Source of the DNA: an uncultured Lachnospiraceae bacterium
GTDB taxonomy: Bacteria > Bacillota > Clostridia > Lachnospirales > Lachnospiraceae
Assembly (NCBI GenBank): GCA_947170415.1
Contig: CAMVTN010000006.1
Coordinates: 1-42,689 of the forward strand
Direction of reading: 5' to 3'
DNA length: 42,689 nucleotides
Part shown: in pieces, positions 17,447-24,670 of the stretch
Numbering within the stretch: position 1 is the first letter of the stretch
Layout of the letters: each line of letters starts with the position of its first letter
Translations under genes and position numbers: made by a program
Notes under the pieces: model-generated
The model's database searches: none
Seen by the model: the letters and a program-made list of their open reading frames with translations, nothing else
Told to the model about the DNA's origin: nothing

Positions 17447-18186
17447 ATCCATCCGCCGTCAAGTCCGATGATCTGCCCTGTAAGGTAGTCATTGGCGTTT
17501 GAAAGGGTCAGTACGAGCTCCGCAACATCGTGTGGTGTTCCCATGCGGCATGCGGGGATCTCATCGATCAGCGCATTTCGCTCGTCTTCCGTAAAGCACT
17601 TATTCATGTCGGTATCAATGACGCCGCAGGCAATGGCATTTACCTGGATATTGCTTGGCGCGAGTTCCTTTGCAAGAGCACGTGTCAGCGCATTTACACC
17701 GCCTTTTGATGCAGAATAAGCGACTTCTGTGGAAGCGCCGACATTTCCCCAGGCGGAGGAAATATTGATGATCTTTCCGGAATGAGCCTGAACCATCTTA
17801 GGAATAGCGTTTTTGCAGGTATTATATACGCTCGACAGGTTTGTCTGTATGACAGTATTCCATTCATCGGGAGTCATATCCTGCAGGAGCCCGATCCATG
17901 AGATACCGGCGTTATTAACGACCGCATCGACGGCTGGCATTTCATCTATTACGCTTTTTACAAAGTCGAAATTGCCGATATCGCCTGCAAAATGGTGTCC
18001 CGGCAGATCGTCAAGTGCATGGACATCTTTATGGCATATAAGCCAGAGTGATACGTTTTCACCGTATTCTTCAGTGAAACGCTCCGCAACAGCGCGGCCT
18101 ATCCCACGGGATGCGCCGGTTATCAGGACGTGTAGGTGCTTTTCAGTATTGTTTGGGTTGTTTTTTGTATTGTTAGTATTCATCAT
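17443..18186 (-). CDS. Short-chain dehydrogenase/reductase, FabG-like
   Basis: A 247-residue classical SDR. The NAD(P) motif is VLITGASRGIGRAVAER (about 19-35), followed by NNAGISWIG, the catalytic Ser in INISSAWGN, and YSASKGGVNALTRALAKEL with the Tyr/Lys pair (about 153-172). It ends GQIIGLDGGWI. The first 16 residues are rich in Asn and Thr and precede the fold. The start is one of two adjacent ATGs (18186 or 18183), only 6 bases below a TATAAT box, so the message is probably leaderless; the longer frame to 18279 crosses the promoter. It is the only minus-strand gene in the middle of the locus. The substrate is unknown: fatty acid synthesis or modification of a keto-sugar are both possible. 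Confidence 0.85.
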   Translation of the reverse strand: MMNTNNTKNNPNNTEKHLHVLITGASRGIGRAVAERFTEEYGENVSLWLICHKDVHALDDLPGHHFAGDIGNFDFVKSVIDEMPAVDAVVNNAGISWIGLLQDMTPDEWNTVIQTNLSSVYNTCKNAIPKMVQAHSGKIINISSAWGNVGASTEVAYSASKGGVNALTRALAKELAPSNIQVNAIACGVIDTDMNKCFTEDERNALIDEIPACRMGTPHDVAELVLTLSNANDYLTGQIIGLDGGWI

Positions 18187-18192
18187 GGTATG

Positions 18193-18221
18193 ATTATAAC
18201 GCATTTGATAGGGGACGTGCA
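18193..18221 (-). promoter_or_regulatory. Promoter of the SDR gene
   Basis: On the minus strand a perfect TATAAT (plus-strand 18193-18198) lies 6 bases before ATGATG. The -35 position at 17-base spacing reads TGCACG (3 of 6), so the promoter rests mainly on its -10 box. The expected transcript starts at or next to the A of the first ATG. Confidence 0.5.
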
Positions 18222-18488
18222 GGTTGAGTGACGCAAGAGCTATCGTAGGCGATGCTCTTACAGATACTTCTTGCAGCAATCAGCCGGCAGCACTTAGCGA
18301 ACACGTTGTCCGAATAGGAAATTTATGCGAACTGTTTGAGGAGCAAAGCGACGAGTTTCGCAGAAATTTCCGTGTGTATGAGGACAGCGCGTGAGGTTAG
18401 TGCAGTCCGAGCGCGGAAAGAAGTATCTGTAAGAACAGCGCCGTAATGAAAGTCTTGAATATATTACATAAAGATTGGAATAAAGAAC
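18199..18488. other. Intergenic region between SDR and YfhO-type gene, with a long hairpin
   Basis: No gene is seen in this stretch. The main feature is a hairpin: GGAAATTTATGCGAACT (18317-18333) against AGTTTCGCAGAAATTTCC (18354-18371). It pairs over about 17 bases with one mismatch and one bulge, with a 20-base loop GTTTGAGGAGCAAAGCGACG. There is no T-run on either strand. A clear promoter for the downstream gene was not found. The stretch is richer in G and C than the flanking AT-rich start at 18450-18488. Confidence 0.5.
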
Positions 18489-21224
18489 ATGAAGAATCAG
18501 ATAAAAATGAAAAAAGTCCTGCTGAGCATAGCTCCGGCTATGCTCACATTTGCGATATTCATGGCTGTATTGCTGGCAAAGGGAATATTTCCTTTTGGGG
18601 ATGGCAGGATAGACTATTACGACATGGGGCAGACAAATGCTCCGTTGTATTATCATATCTGGGACGTACTTCATGGAAAAAGTGCTCTTTTCTATAGCTG
18701 GTATATAAATGAGGGACAGAATCTATCCATGGGAAGTGCGATCCAGTGGAACATTTCTCCGTTTAATCTGTTCTTCTTATTCATTCCAAGAAATATGGTG
18801 ATGAGGAGCCTGTCTGTATTTATGGGACTTCACCTGTTTGGAATGGCACTTGCGATGTACGTTTTTTTGACAGCGGTAAAAAAGGAAGCACCGTATCATG
18901 TCAGATTTATTGCATCAGTAGCGTACGGTCTTTGTGGCTATACACTGACACATTACACTATCCCGACATACCTCGACACATCAGTATTTCTACCGATACT
19001 CGCACTCAGTGTCTGGTATCTGTTAAAAGACGGCAAGGCTTATTTCTACACATTGATGCTGGGATTTACTACAGCACTGAGTTACTACCTGGGATTTATG
19101 CATCTCATATATATCCTGATATTTTCCGGAGTATGGATGTTTATCATGCTGCACGGAAAGGAAAATGCAGAGATACGCAGAGACAGGATATGGAAGATCG
19201 CTGCAGGAACAGTTGGTGGTCTGGCGCTTTCAGCAGTGATGCTGATACCGGCTGTATTGCAGATGACCATGTCGTCCAGATTTAACTCTAATCTGAGCGG
19301 TGGACCGATAGATACCATTGTATCGATCCTGAATTCTATCGGTGCAGATGAGTATTACGTTAAATGGTGGCAGATATATGGGCTGGAATGTGCTCTGGCG
19401 GTGATCATTTTCGGAGCCATTCATTTCAGAAAAGATATAAAGCGGACGTTAACGGTACTTTTAATGGTGTTTATTCCGTGTGCTCTGATCCCGTTTGAGT
19501 CCATTAATATACTTTGGCATTTCGGAACCTACTATCATTATCCGGTACGATGCGCATATTTGATCCCTTTTGCTATTCTTACAGGGGCAGTTTACTTTGC
19601 AGGTGAATTTTATTCCGAAAAAAATGAATCCGCACAGATAAATAAATATATTTTACCGCTTATTCTTTCAGTAACGGCATCTGCTGGTTTTGTATTTGCA
19701 GTGCTGACATACTATTTCAAGCATGATGTCTGGACAGTACAGGAATTATGCAGAGCCTGGGTGTTTATTGCGATAGCACTTTTTGTGCTGTTTTTTGTAT
19801 GTGTAGTAATTAAATTCGGAAATATAAAGGCACTAAATAAGGCTTTTTTTAGAAATACAGCATGCTGCCTCATGATACTTATGCCGTTGGCAGAACTTAT
19901 CATCGGAGCGTCGATCGGTTATGGCGGAAATCCACATTTTACCGATACCTTTTTTGCTGATCCAGAGCAGTCAGGTGAGTATGTGATGACAGCAATGGAG
20001 CTTTCGGAGGCATTACCGCTTACAACCAATATTGAAACGGATAGAATAAGGCGGCTCAAAAATCCTGATACAGACTTAAATACAAACTATGGAATGGTGA
20101 TGGGACGCGCAACTGTGACCGGCTGGGCAAATACTGTTACCGGCACACAGCAGAAGAGTGCTGAAAAATTGGGCTACAGTACGCATTTCATGAGAATTCT
20201 GGATGCAGGCGGAACACTTTTTACGGATTCACTTTTTGGAGTAACGGAGATGATCACGAGAGTTCCGTTTGAGGGAATGTCAGCAGTAACCGAGAAAACC
20301 GGAGAAGCAGTGACTTCAAACGGAAAGTATGAATTATATAAAAATAATGCCGTTCTTCCTTCTGCAATTGCTGTAAGATCGAGCAGCATAGAGGACTTCA
20401 ATCCTGCGGAAATGCATCTTGCAGATGTGAATAATGAGCTTTTCCATGCTGTGAGCGGTACAAACGATGATATCATGGTCCGCTTTGATGATGGATACGG
20501 AATTTCAGAGAGAGATGTTCCGATTACAGGAAACAAGGCGCTATACATGAAAGGCGGTCAGACGGACGAGATACGTGTAAACGGTCAGGTGATTCCGGTT
20601 CCTTCTATCGGAGACGTTGATAATACTGCCTATCCATCATGGTTTAATACGAGCCTTGTGTATCTCGGATCTTATAAAGATGAAACTGTAACCGTTGATT
20701 GTACAGAGAAATCATATCTTTACATTCTTGATCTGGATAAGCTGCAAAACCTTAGCGATACGCTGGAGGCTGAGGGAGCAGACGTAAAAGTCGAAAAGTC
20801 TTCTCTCACAGCAACTGTCAGGGGGACAGAAGAAAACGATATGGCGATAATCCCGCTTCACTGTGATCCGGGTTTCATCGCAAAAGTAAATGGTAAGAAG
20901 GTAGAACTTACGGATATCGCTGGAATATTTACAGGTATACCGATAGAAAACGGCGAAAATGAGATAGTGCTAACATTCTGTCCATTGGGACTGATACCCG
21001 GAAGTATCATAACGATAATTGCTTTGCTTGTAGTTATTCTTCTCATGATCGCAGAAAAACGCGGTATGACAATTAACACTGTGTTTGAAGGATTATCACA
21101 GGGAGCTGTTGGCAGATTAATAGCTGTTCTGTATACCTTTGCTTTCAGCGTTTTCACAGCAGTATTCTACGTTATACCTATAGTATGGTTTGTGATTCAT
21201 GAGGTAGTGAAGAAAGTTTTTTAA
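18489..21224 (+). CDS. YfhO family membrane protein (GT-C type glycosyltransferase), first copy
   Basis: A 911-residue polytopic protein, close to the usual YfhO length. About 13 hydrophobic segments fill residues 10-480, then an exterior beta-rich domain (about 490-830), a further membrane segment (about 838-860) and a terminal hydrophobic stretch. The first exterior loop has IDYYDMGQTNAPLYY (about 41-55) with the acidic residues expected in GT-C active sites, and SMGSAIQWNISPFNLFF follows. The domain near the end (KVNGKKVELTDIAGIFTGIP) matches YfhO tails. In Bacillus and Listeria, YfhO proteins transfer sugar from a polyprenyl phosphate donor to exterior polymers, together with a GT2 such as CsbB. 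A GtrB-like GT2 lies at 31786-32796. Ribosome site GGAATAAAG is weak. Confidence 0.85.
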   Translation: MKNQIKMKKVLLSIAPAMLTFAIFMAVLLAKGIFPFGDGRIDYYDMGQTNAPLYYHIWDVLHGKSALFYSWYINEGQNLSMGSAIQWNISPFNLFFLFIPRNMVMRSLSVFMGLHLFGMALAMYVFLTAVKKEAPYHVRFIASVAYGLCGYTLTHYTIPTYLDTSVFLPILALSVWYLLKDGKAYFYTLMLGFTTALSYYLGFMHLIYILIFSGVWMFIMLHGKENAEIRRDRIWKIAAGTVGGLALSAVMLIPAVLQMTMSSRFNSNLSGGPIDTIVSILNSIGADEYYVKWWQIYGLECALAVIIFGAIHFRKDIKRTLTVLLMVFIPCALIPFESINILWHFGTYYHYPVRCAYLIPFAILTGAVYFAGEFYSEKNESAQINKYILPLILSVTASAGFVFAVLTYYFKHDVWTVQELCRAWVFIAIALFVLFFVCVVIKFGNIKALNKAFFRNTACCLMILMPLAELIIGASIGYGGNPHFTDTFFADPEQSGEYVMTAMELSEALPLTTNIETDRIRRLKNPDTDLNTNYGMVMGRATVTGWANTVTGTQQKSAEKLGYSTHFMRILDAGGTLFTDSLFGVTEMITRVPFEGMSAVTEKTGEAVTSNGKYELYKNNAVLPSAIAVRSSSIEDFNPAEMHLADVNNELFHAVSGTNDDIMVRFDDGYGISERDVPITGNKALYMKGGQTDEIRVNGQVIPVPSIGDVDNTAYPSWFNTSLVYLGSYKDETVTVDCTEKSYLYILDLDKLQNLSDTLEAEGADVKVEKSSLTATVRGTEENDMAIIPLHCDPGFIAKVNGKKVELTDIAGIFTGIPIENGENEIVLTFCPLGLIPGSIITIIALLVVILLMIAEKRGMTINTVFEGLSQGAVGRLIAVLYTFAFSVFTAVFYVIPIVWFVIHEVVKKVF

Positions 21225-21293
21225 CCTTGTAAGCATTATATAAAACGAGGTAGGATCGAGGAATTAATTTGTCCACATTTGTTCTTCAACTCA

Positions 21294-21302
21294 TGATATG
21301 AT
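21294..21302 (+). promoter_or_regulatory. Extended -10 promoter candidate before rfbF
   Basis: TGATATGAT reads as TGn-TATGAT, an extended -10 box. No good -35 is found at 16-18 bases. The leader of about 65 bases contains a small hairpin ATCCC-GCT-GGGAT (21341-21353) and ends with the ribosome site AAAGGA before ATG 21378. Confidence 0.4.
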
Positions 21303-21377
21303 AGTAGGGTTAGGATTTTATAAATTTTTCGTAGTGAATGATCCCGCTGGGATGATATAGAACGAAAGGAATATCGT

Positions 21378-22151
21378 ATGAAAGTCGTTATTCTCGCAGG
21401 TGGTCTCGGAACACGTATTTCCGAGGAGAGTCATTTAAGACCGAAGCCGATGATAGAAATCGGAGACAAGCCGATACTTTGGCACATCATGAAAGAGTAC
21501 TCTCATTATGGGTTTAATGAGTTTGTGATCTGCCTTGGATATAAACAGCACATGGTAAAGGAATTTTTTGCGGATTATTATCTATATTCATCAGATGTTA
21601 CTTTTGATCTTGCGGAAAATTCCATGGAAGTACATAACCATTACGCAGAGCCGTGGAAAGTCACTCTCGTGGATACGGGACTCCATACCATGACCGGCGG
21701 ACGTGTTCGCCGAATCAGAGACTATATAGGTGACGAGACTTTTATGCTCACCTATGGTGACGGAGTTTCAGATGTGAACATTGAGAAACTCCTGGAATTT
21801 CATAAGAGTCATGGCCGTATCGGAACCATCACTGCGATTTCTGTCGATCAGAGATTTGGCGTACTTGATCTCGGTAAGGGTGGTCAGGTTCATGAATTTG
21901 CAGAAAAAGAAGAAAAAGATGCCGGAGTCGTAAACGGTGGATATATGGTATTTGAGCCCGCGATATTTGATTATATCGAGGGTGATGACACCGTATTTGA
22001 AAAGGGACCTCTTCCGAAACTTGCTGAAGAGGGACAGCTCATGGCATTCCATCATGATGGATTCTGGAAATGTATGGATACTCAGAGAGAAAAAGAGCAG
22101 CTTGAGAAGCTTTGGGCATCAGGACAGGCACCCTGGAAGTCATGGGATTGA
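21378..22151 (+). CDS. rfbF: Glucose-1-phosphate cytidylyltransferase
   Basis: 257 residues, the normal RfbF/AscA/DdhA length. It makes CDP-glucose from CTP and glucose-1-phosphate, the entry step for CDP-linked deoxysugars. Diagnostic segments are ILAGGLGTRISEESHLRPKP (4-23), IGDKPILWHIMKEYSHYG, TYGDGVSDVNI (about 124-134), and the family-specific end GFWKCMDTQREKEQLE (about 232-247). It opens the rfbFGH block, 18 bases before rfbG. The ribosome site AAAGGA precedes the ATG, and a possible promoter lies at 21294-21302. Confidence 0.94.
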   Translation: MKVVILAGGLGTRISEESHLRPKPMIEIGDKPILWHIMKEYSHYGFNEFVICLGYKQHMVKEFFADYYLYSSDVTFDLAENSMEVHNHYAEPWKVTLVDTGLHTMTGGRVRRIRDYIGDETFMLTYGDGVSDVNIEKLLEFHKSHGRIGTITAISVDQRFGVLDLGKGGQVHEFAEKEEKDAGVVNGGYMVFEPAIFDYIEGDDTVFEKGPLPKLAEEGQLMAFHHDGFWKCMDTQREKEQLEKLWASGQAPWKSWD

Positions 22152-22169
22152 TTTTTTAGCAGAGGTAAT

Positions 22170-23252
22170 ATGTTAGATCTTTCTTTTTATAAAAATAAAA
22201 AAGTGCTGATCACAGGTCATACAGGTTTTAAGGGAAGCTGGCTCACAAAAATGCTTTTAATGGCAGGTGCTGTCGTTACAGGCTATTCTTCCGAGCCTCC
22301 TACGGAACCGGCACTTTTTGATATGCTCTTTGACGGAAATGAGTTTCGTTCAGAGATCGGCGATATCAGGGACTACGAGCATCTTCGCAGAGTTTTCATG
22401 GAGGAAAAGCCGGAGATAGTTTTTCATCTTGCAGCACAGCCGATAGTTCGTACTTCGTACAAAGAACCCCGTTACACCTATGAAACAAATGTGATGGGAA
22501 CCGTAAATCTGTTAGAGTGCGTCAGAGAATGTGATTCGGTAAAGTCGGTGCTTAATGTCACAACTGACAAGGTTTACCTGAATAGAGACGATGATACAGC
22601 TTTTAAGGAAGATATGCCTCTCGATGGCTATGATCCTTATTCAAATTCAAAGTCCTGCTCGGAACTTGTGACTCACAGCTATGTGAAGTCTTTCTTTTCT
22701 GATGAAAACAGTCCTGCAGTGTCTACTGCCAGAGCCGGAAATGTAATAGGCGGCGGTGATTTCGCTGTGGATCGTCTGATACCTGACTGCGTACGTGCAG
22801 CAGAGGAGAAAAAGCCGATAATCATCAGAAATCCCGATGCAACCAGACCGTTCCAGCATGTTCTGGAACCGCTGGCAGTATATCTCGAGATCGCTGAAAA
22901 GCAGTATGAGGACAAAAAGAGATTTGCGGATTATTACAATGTCGGACCGGAGCTTACAGATGTAAAGAGTGCCGGTGAACTCGCGACACTTTTCTGCAAA
23001 GCCTATGGAGATGGTCTTACATGGGAAAATCACAGTGATGGTGGCCCGCACGAAGCATCTTTCCTGAAACTCGACTGCGCAAAGATACGTGAAAAGCTTG
23101 GCTGGCATCCGATATGGAGAGTCGGAGAAGCAGTAAAAAGAACCGCTCTCTGGAGCCATGTATATATCTCAGGCGGAGATGTACGAAAAGAGACCGAGCG
23201 AGAAATAAAAGAATACCTTCAGGACATGGAAGAGTCGGTATTCAGGGTTTGA
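22170..23252 (+). CDS. rfbG: CDP-glucose 4,6-dehydratase
   Basis: A 360-residue extended SDR that converts CDP-glucose to CDP-4-keto-6-deoxyglucose. The NAD-binding motif ITGHTGFKGSWLTKML (about 14-29) is the RfbG signature. NVTTDKVYLN and YSNSKSCSELVTHSY (about 152-166, the YxxxK pair) give the catalytic centre, and TARAGNVIGGGDFAVDRLIP (about 191-210) is typical of this enzyme. Ribosome site AGAGGT lies 3 bases before the ATG. The product feeds RfbH directly downstream. Confidence 0.94.
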   Translation: MLDLSFYKNKKVLITGHTGFKGSWLTKMLLMAGAVVTGYSSEPPTEPALFDMLFDGNEFRSEIGDIRDYEHLRRVFMEEKPEIVFHLAAQPIVRTSYKEPRYTYETNVMGTVNLLECVRECDSVKSVLNVTTDKVYLNRDDDTAFKEDMPLDGYDPYSNSKSCSELVTHSYVKSFFSDENSPAVSTARAGNVIGGGDFAVDRLIPDCVRAAEEKKPIIIRNPDATRPFQHVLEPLAVYLEIAEKQYEDKKRFADYYNVGPELTDVKSAGELATLFCKAYGDGLTWENHSDGGPHEASFLKLDCAKIREKLGWHPIWRVGEAVKRTALWSHVYISGGDVRKETEREIKEYLQDMEESVFRV

Positions 23253-23255
23253 TAT

Positions 23256-23260
23256 GAGGA
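23256..23260 (+). promoter_or_regulatory. Ribosome binding site choosing the rfbH start
   Basis: GAGGA, 5 bases before ATG 23266. The in-frame ATG at 23254, one base after the rfbG stop, has no comparable site, so 23266 is preferred; the alternative adds four residues. Confidence 0.55.
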
Positions 23261-23265
23261 ATAAA

Positions 23266-24615
23266 ATGAATTTTGAAAATATGACAGAAAAAGAAGCGCG
23301 TCAGCAGATACTGGATGCAGTAGCAGACTACGCGAAAAAGTATCACTGCGAGAAAAAGCCTTACGAAGAAGGTCAGAGAATCCCTTACGCGAGCAGGGTT
23401 TATGATGAAAAAGAAATCCTGAATCTCGTGGATTCATCTCTGGAATTCTGGCTTACCTCCGGAAGATATACAAATATGTTTGAGAAGAAGTTTGGCGAAT
23501 ATCTCGGTGTTCCCTATGTATCAATAGTAAACTCCGGCTCAAGCGCAAATCTTCTCGCATTTATGACACTTACCAGCCCTCTTCTCGGAGATCGCCGTAT
23601 TAAGAGAGGCGATGAGGTCATAACAGTGGCAGCGGGATTCCCTACTACTGTCGCTCCTGCGATACAGTATGGCGCTGTACCGGTATTTGTTGATGTGACG
23701 ATACCTCAGTACAATATCGATGTTACACGTCTTGAGGAAGCCTATTCAGAAAAGACAAAAGCCGTAATGATTGCGCATACTCTTGGCAATCCGTTTGATC
23801 TCGGTGCTGTAAAGGCATTTTGTGAGAAGCATGATCTCTGGCTTGTAGAAGATAACTGTGATGCTCTCGGAACCACTTATACAATAAATGGAGAGGAGAA
23901 GCTTACAGGAACGATCGGAGATATCGGAACATCAAGTTTCTACCCGCCTCATCATATGACAATGGGAGAAGGCGGAGCTGTTTATACCTCGAATCCTCTG
24001 CTGCACAAGATAATCCGCTCTATGAGAGACTGGGGAAGAGAATGCAGCTGCCCTTCAGGAGTGGATAATTCCTGCGGACACCGTTATGACGGTCAGTATG
24101 GAGAACTTCCTCAAGGGTATGATCATAAATATGTGTATTCACATCTCGGATACAATCTTAAGCCTACAGACATGCAGGCAGCGGTGGGATGTGCACAGCT
24201 CGAGAAGTTCCCGAATTTTGTAAAGCGCAGAAGAGAGAACTTTGAGACACTTTATAACGGATTAAAGGATCTGTCCGACAAGCTTATACTTCCTGAGCCT
24301 TGTGAAAATTCAAAACCTTCATGGTTTGGATTCCTGATAACAGTAAAAGAAGGATCAGGACTCAGCCGTAATGAAATGGTACAGGAGATAGAGAGAGAAG
24401 GCGTTCAGACCAGAATGCTCTTCTCAGGAAATATACTGAGACATCCGTGCTTTGACTCTATCCGTAACGACGATACGGCATACAGGGTTGTAGGAAACCT
24501 CACAAATACTGATTACATCATGAATAATACGTTCTGGATCGGAGTATATCCCGGAATGGATGAGGCAAGACTCGATCGCATGATCCGTGTGATACGTCAT
24601 GCGGCTAAGCAGTAA
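23266..24615 (+). CDS. rfbH: CDP-6-deoxy-D-xylo-4-hexulose-3-dehydrase (E1)
   Basis: 449 residues. It is a pyridoxamine-phosphate and [2Fe-2S] enzyme that removes the C3 hydroxyl of CDP-4-keto-6-deoxyglucose. Diagnostic residues are visible. The aminotransferase-fold lysine is replaced by His in SFYPPHHMTMGEGG. The iron-sulfur cysteines occur as CSCPSGVDNSC after an earlier Cys. NSGSSANLLAF binds the cofactor phosphate and EDNCDALGTTY contacts the pyridine. These features separate it from the sugar aminotransferases and from ColD. The usual partner reductase (E3, DdhD/AscD) is not in the window, so electrons must come from elsewhere. Confidence 0.93.
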   Translation: MNFENMTEKEARQQILDAVADYAKKYHCEKKPYEEGQRIPYASRVYDEKEILNLVDSSLEFWLTSGRYTNMFEKKFGEYLGVPYVSIVNSGSSANLLAFMTLTSPLLGDRRIKRGDEVITVAAGFPTTVAPAIQYGAVPVFVDVTIPQYNIDVTRLEEAYSEKTKAVMIAHTLGNPFDLGAVKAFCEKHDLWLVEDNCDALGTTYTINGEEKLTGTIGDIGTSSFYPPHHMTMGEGGAVYTSNPLLHKIIRSMRDWGRECSCPSGVDNSCGHRYDGQYGELPQGYDHKYVYSHLGYNLKPTDMQAAVGCAQLEKFPNFVKRRRENFETLYNGLKDLSDKLILPEPCENSKPSWFGFLITVKEGSGLSRNEMVQEIEREGVQTRMLFSGNILRHPCFDSIRNDDTAYRVVGNLTNTDYIMNNTFWIGVYPGMDEARLDRMIRVIRHAAKQ

Positions 24616-24624
24616 AAAAGAGCG

Positions 24625-24658
24625 TAACTGTCAGAACCTAAAAGGTTTTGAACAGTTA
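24625..24658 (+). repeat. Hairpin between rfbH and the aldolase gene
   Basis: TAACTGTCAGAACCT (24625-24639) pairs with AGGTTTTGAACAGTTA (24643-24658) over about 15 bases with one bulge and loop AAA. No T-run follows; instead the ribosome site AAGGAG comes 3 bases later. It may slow or process the message rather than end it. Confidence 0.6.
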
Positions 24659-24670
24659 TAAAGGAGCAAA

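Noticed and set aside
22647-23159. 170-codon minus-strand open frame inside rfbG
   Set aside because: It is a shadow of a well-conserved enzyme and shows no independent signals.
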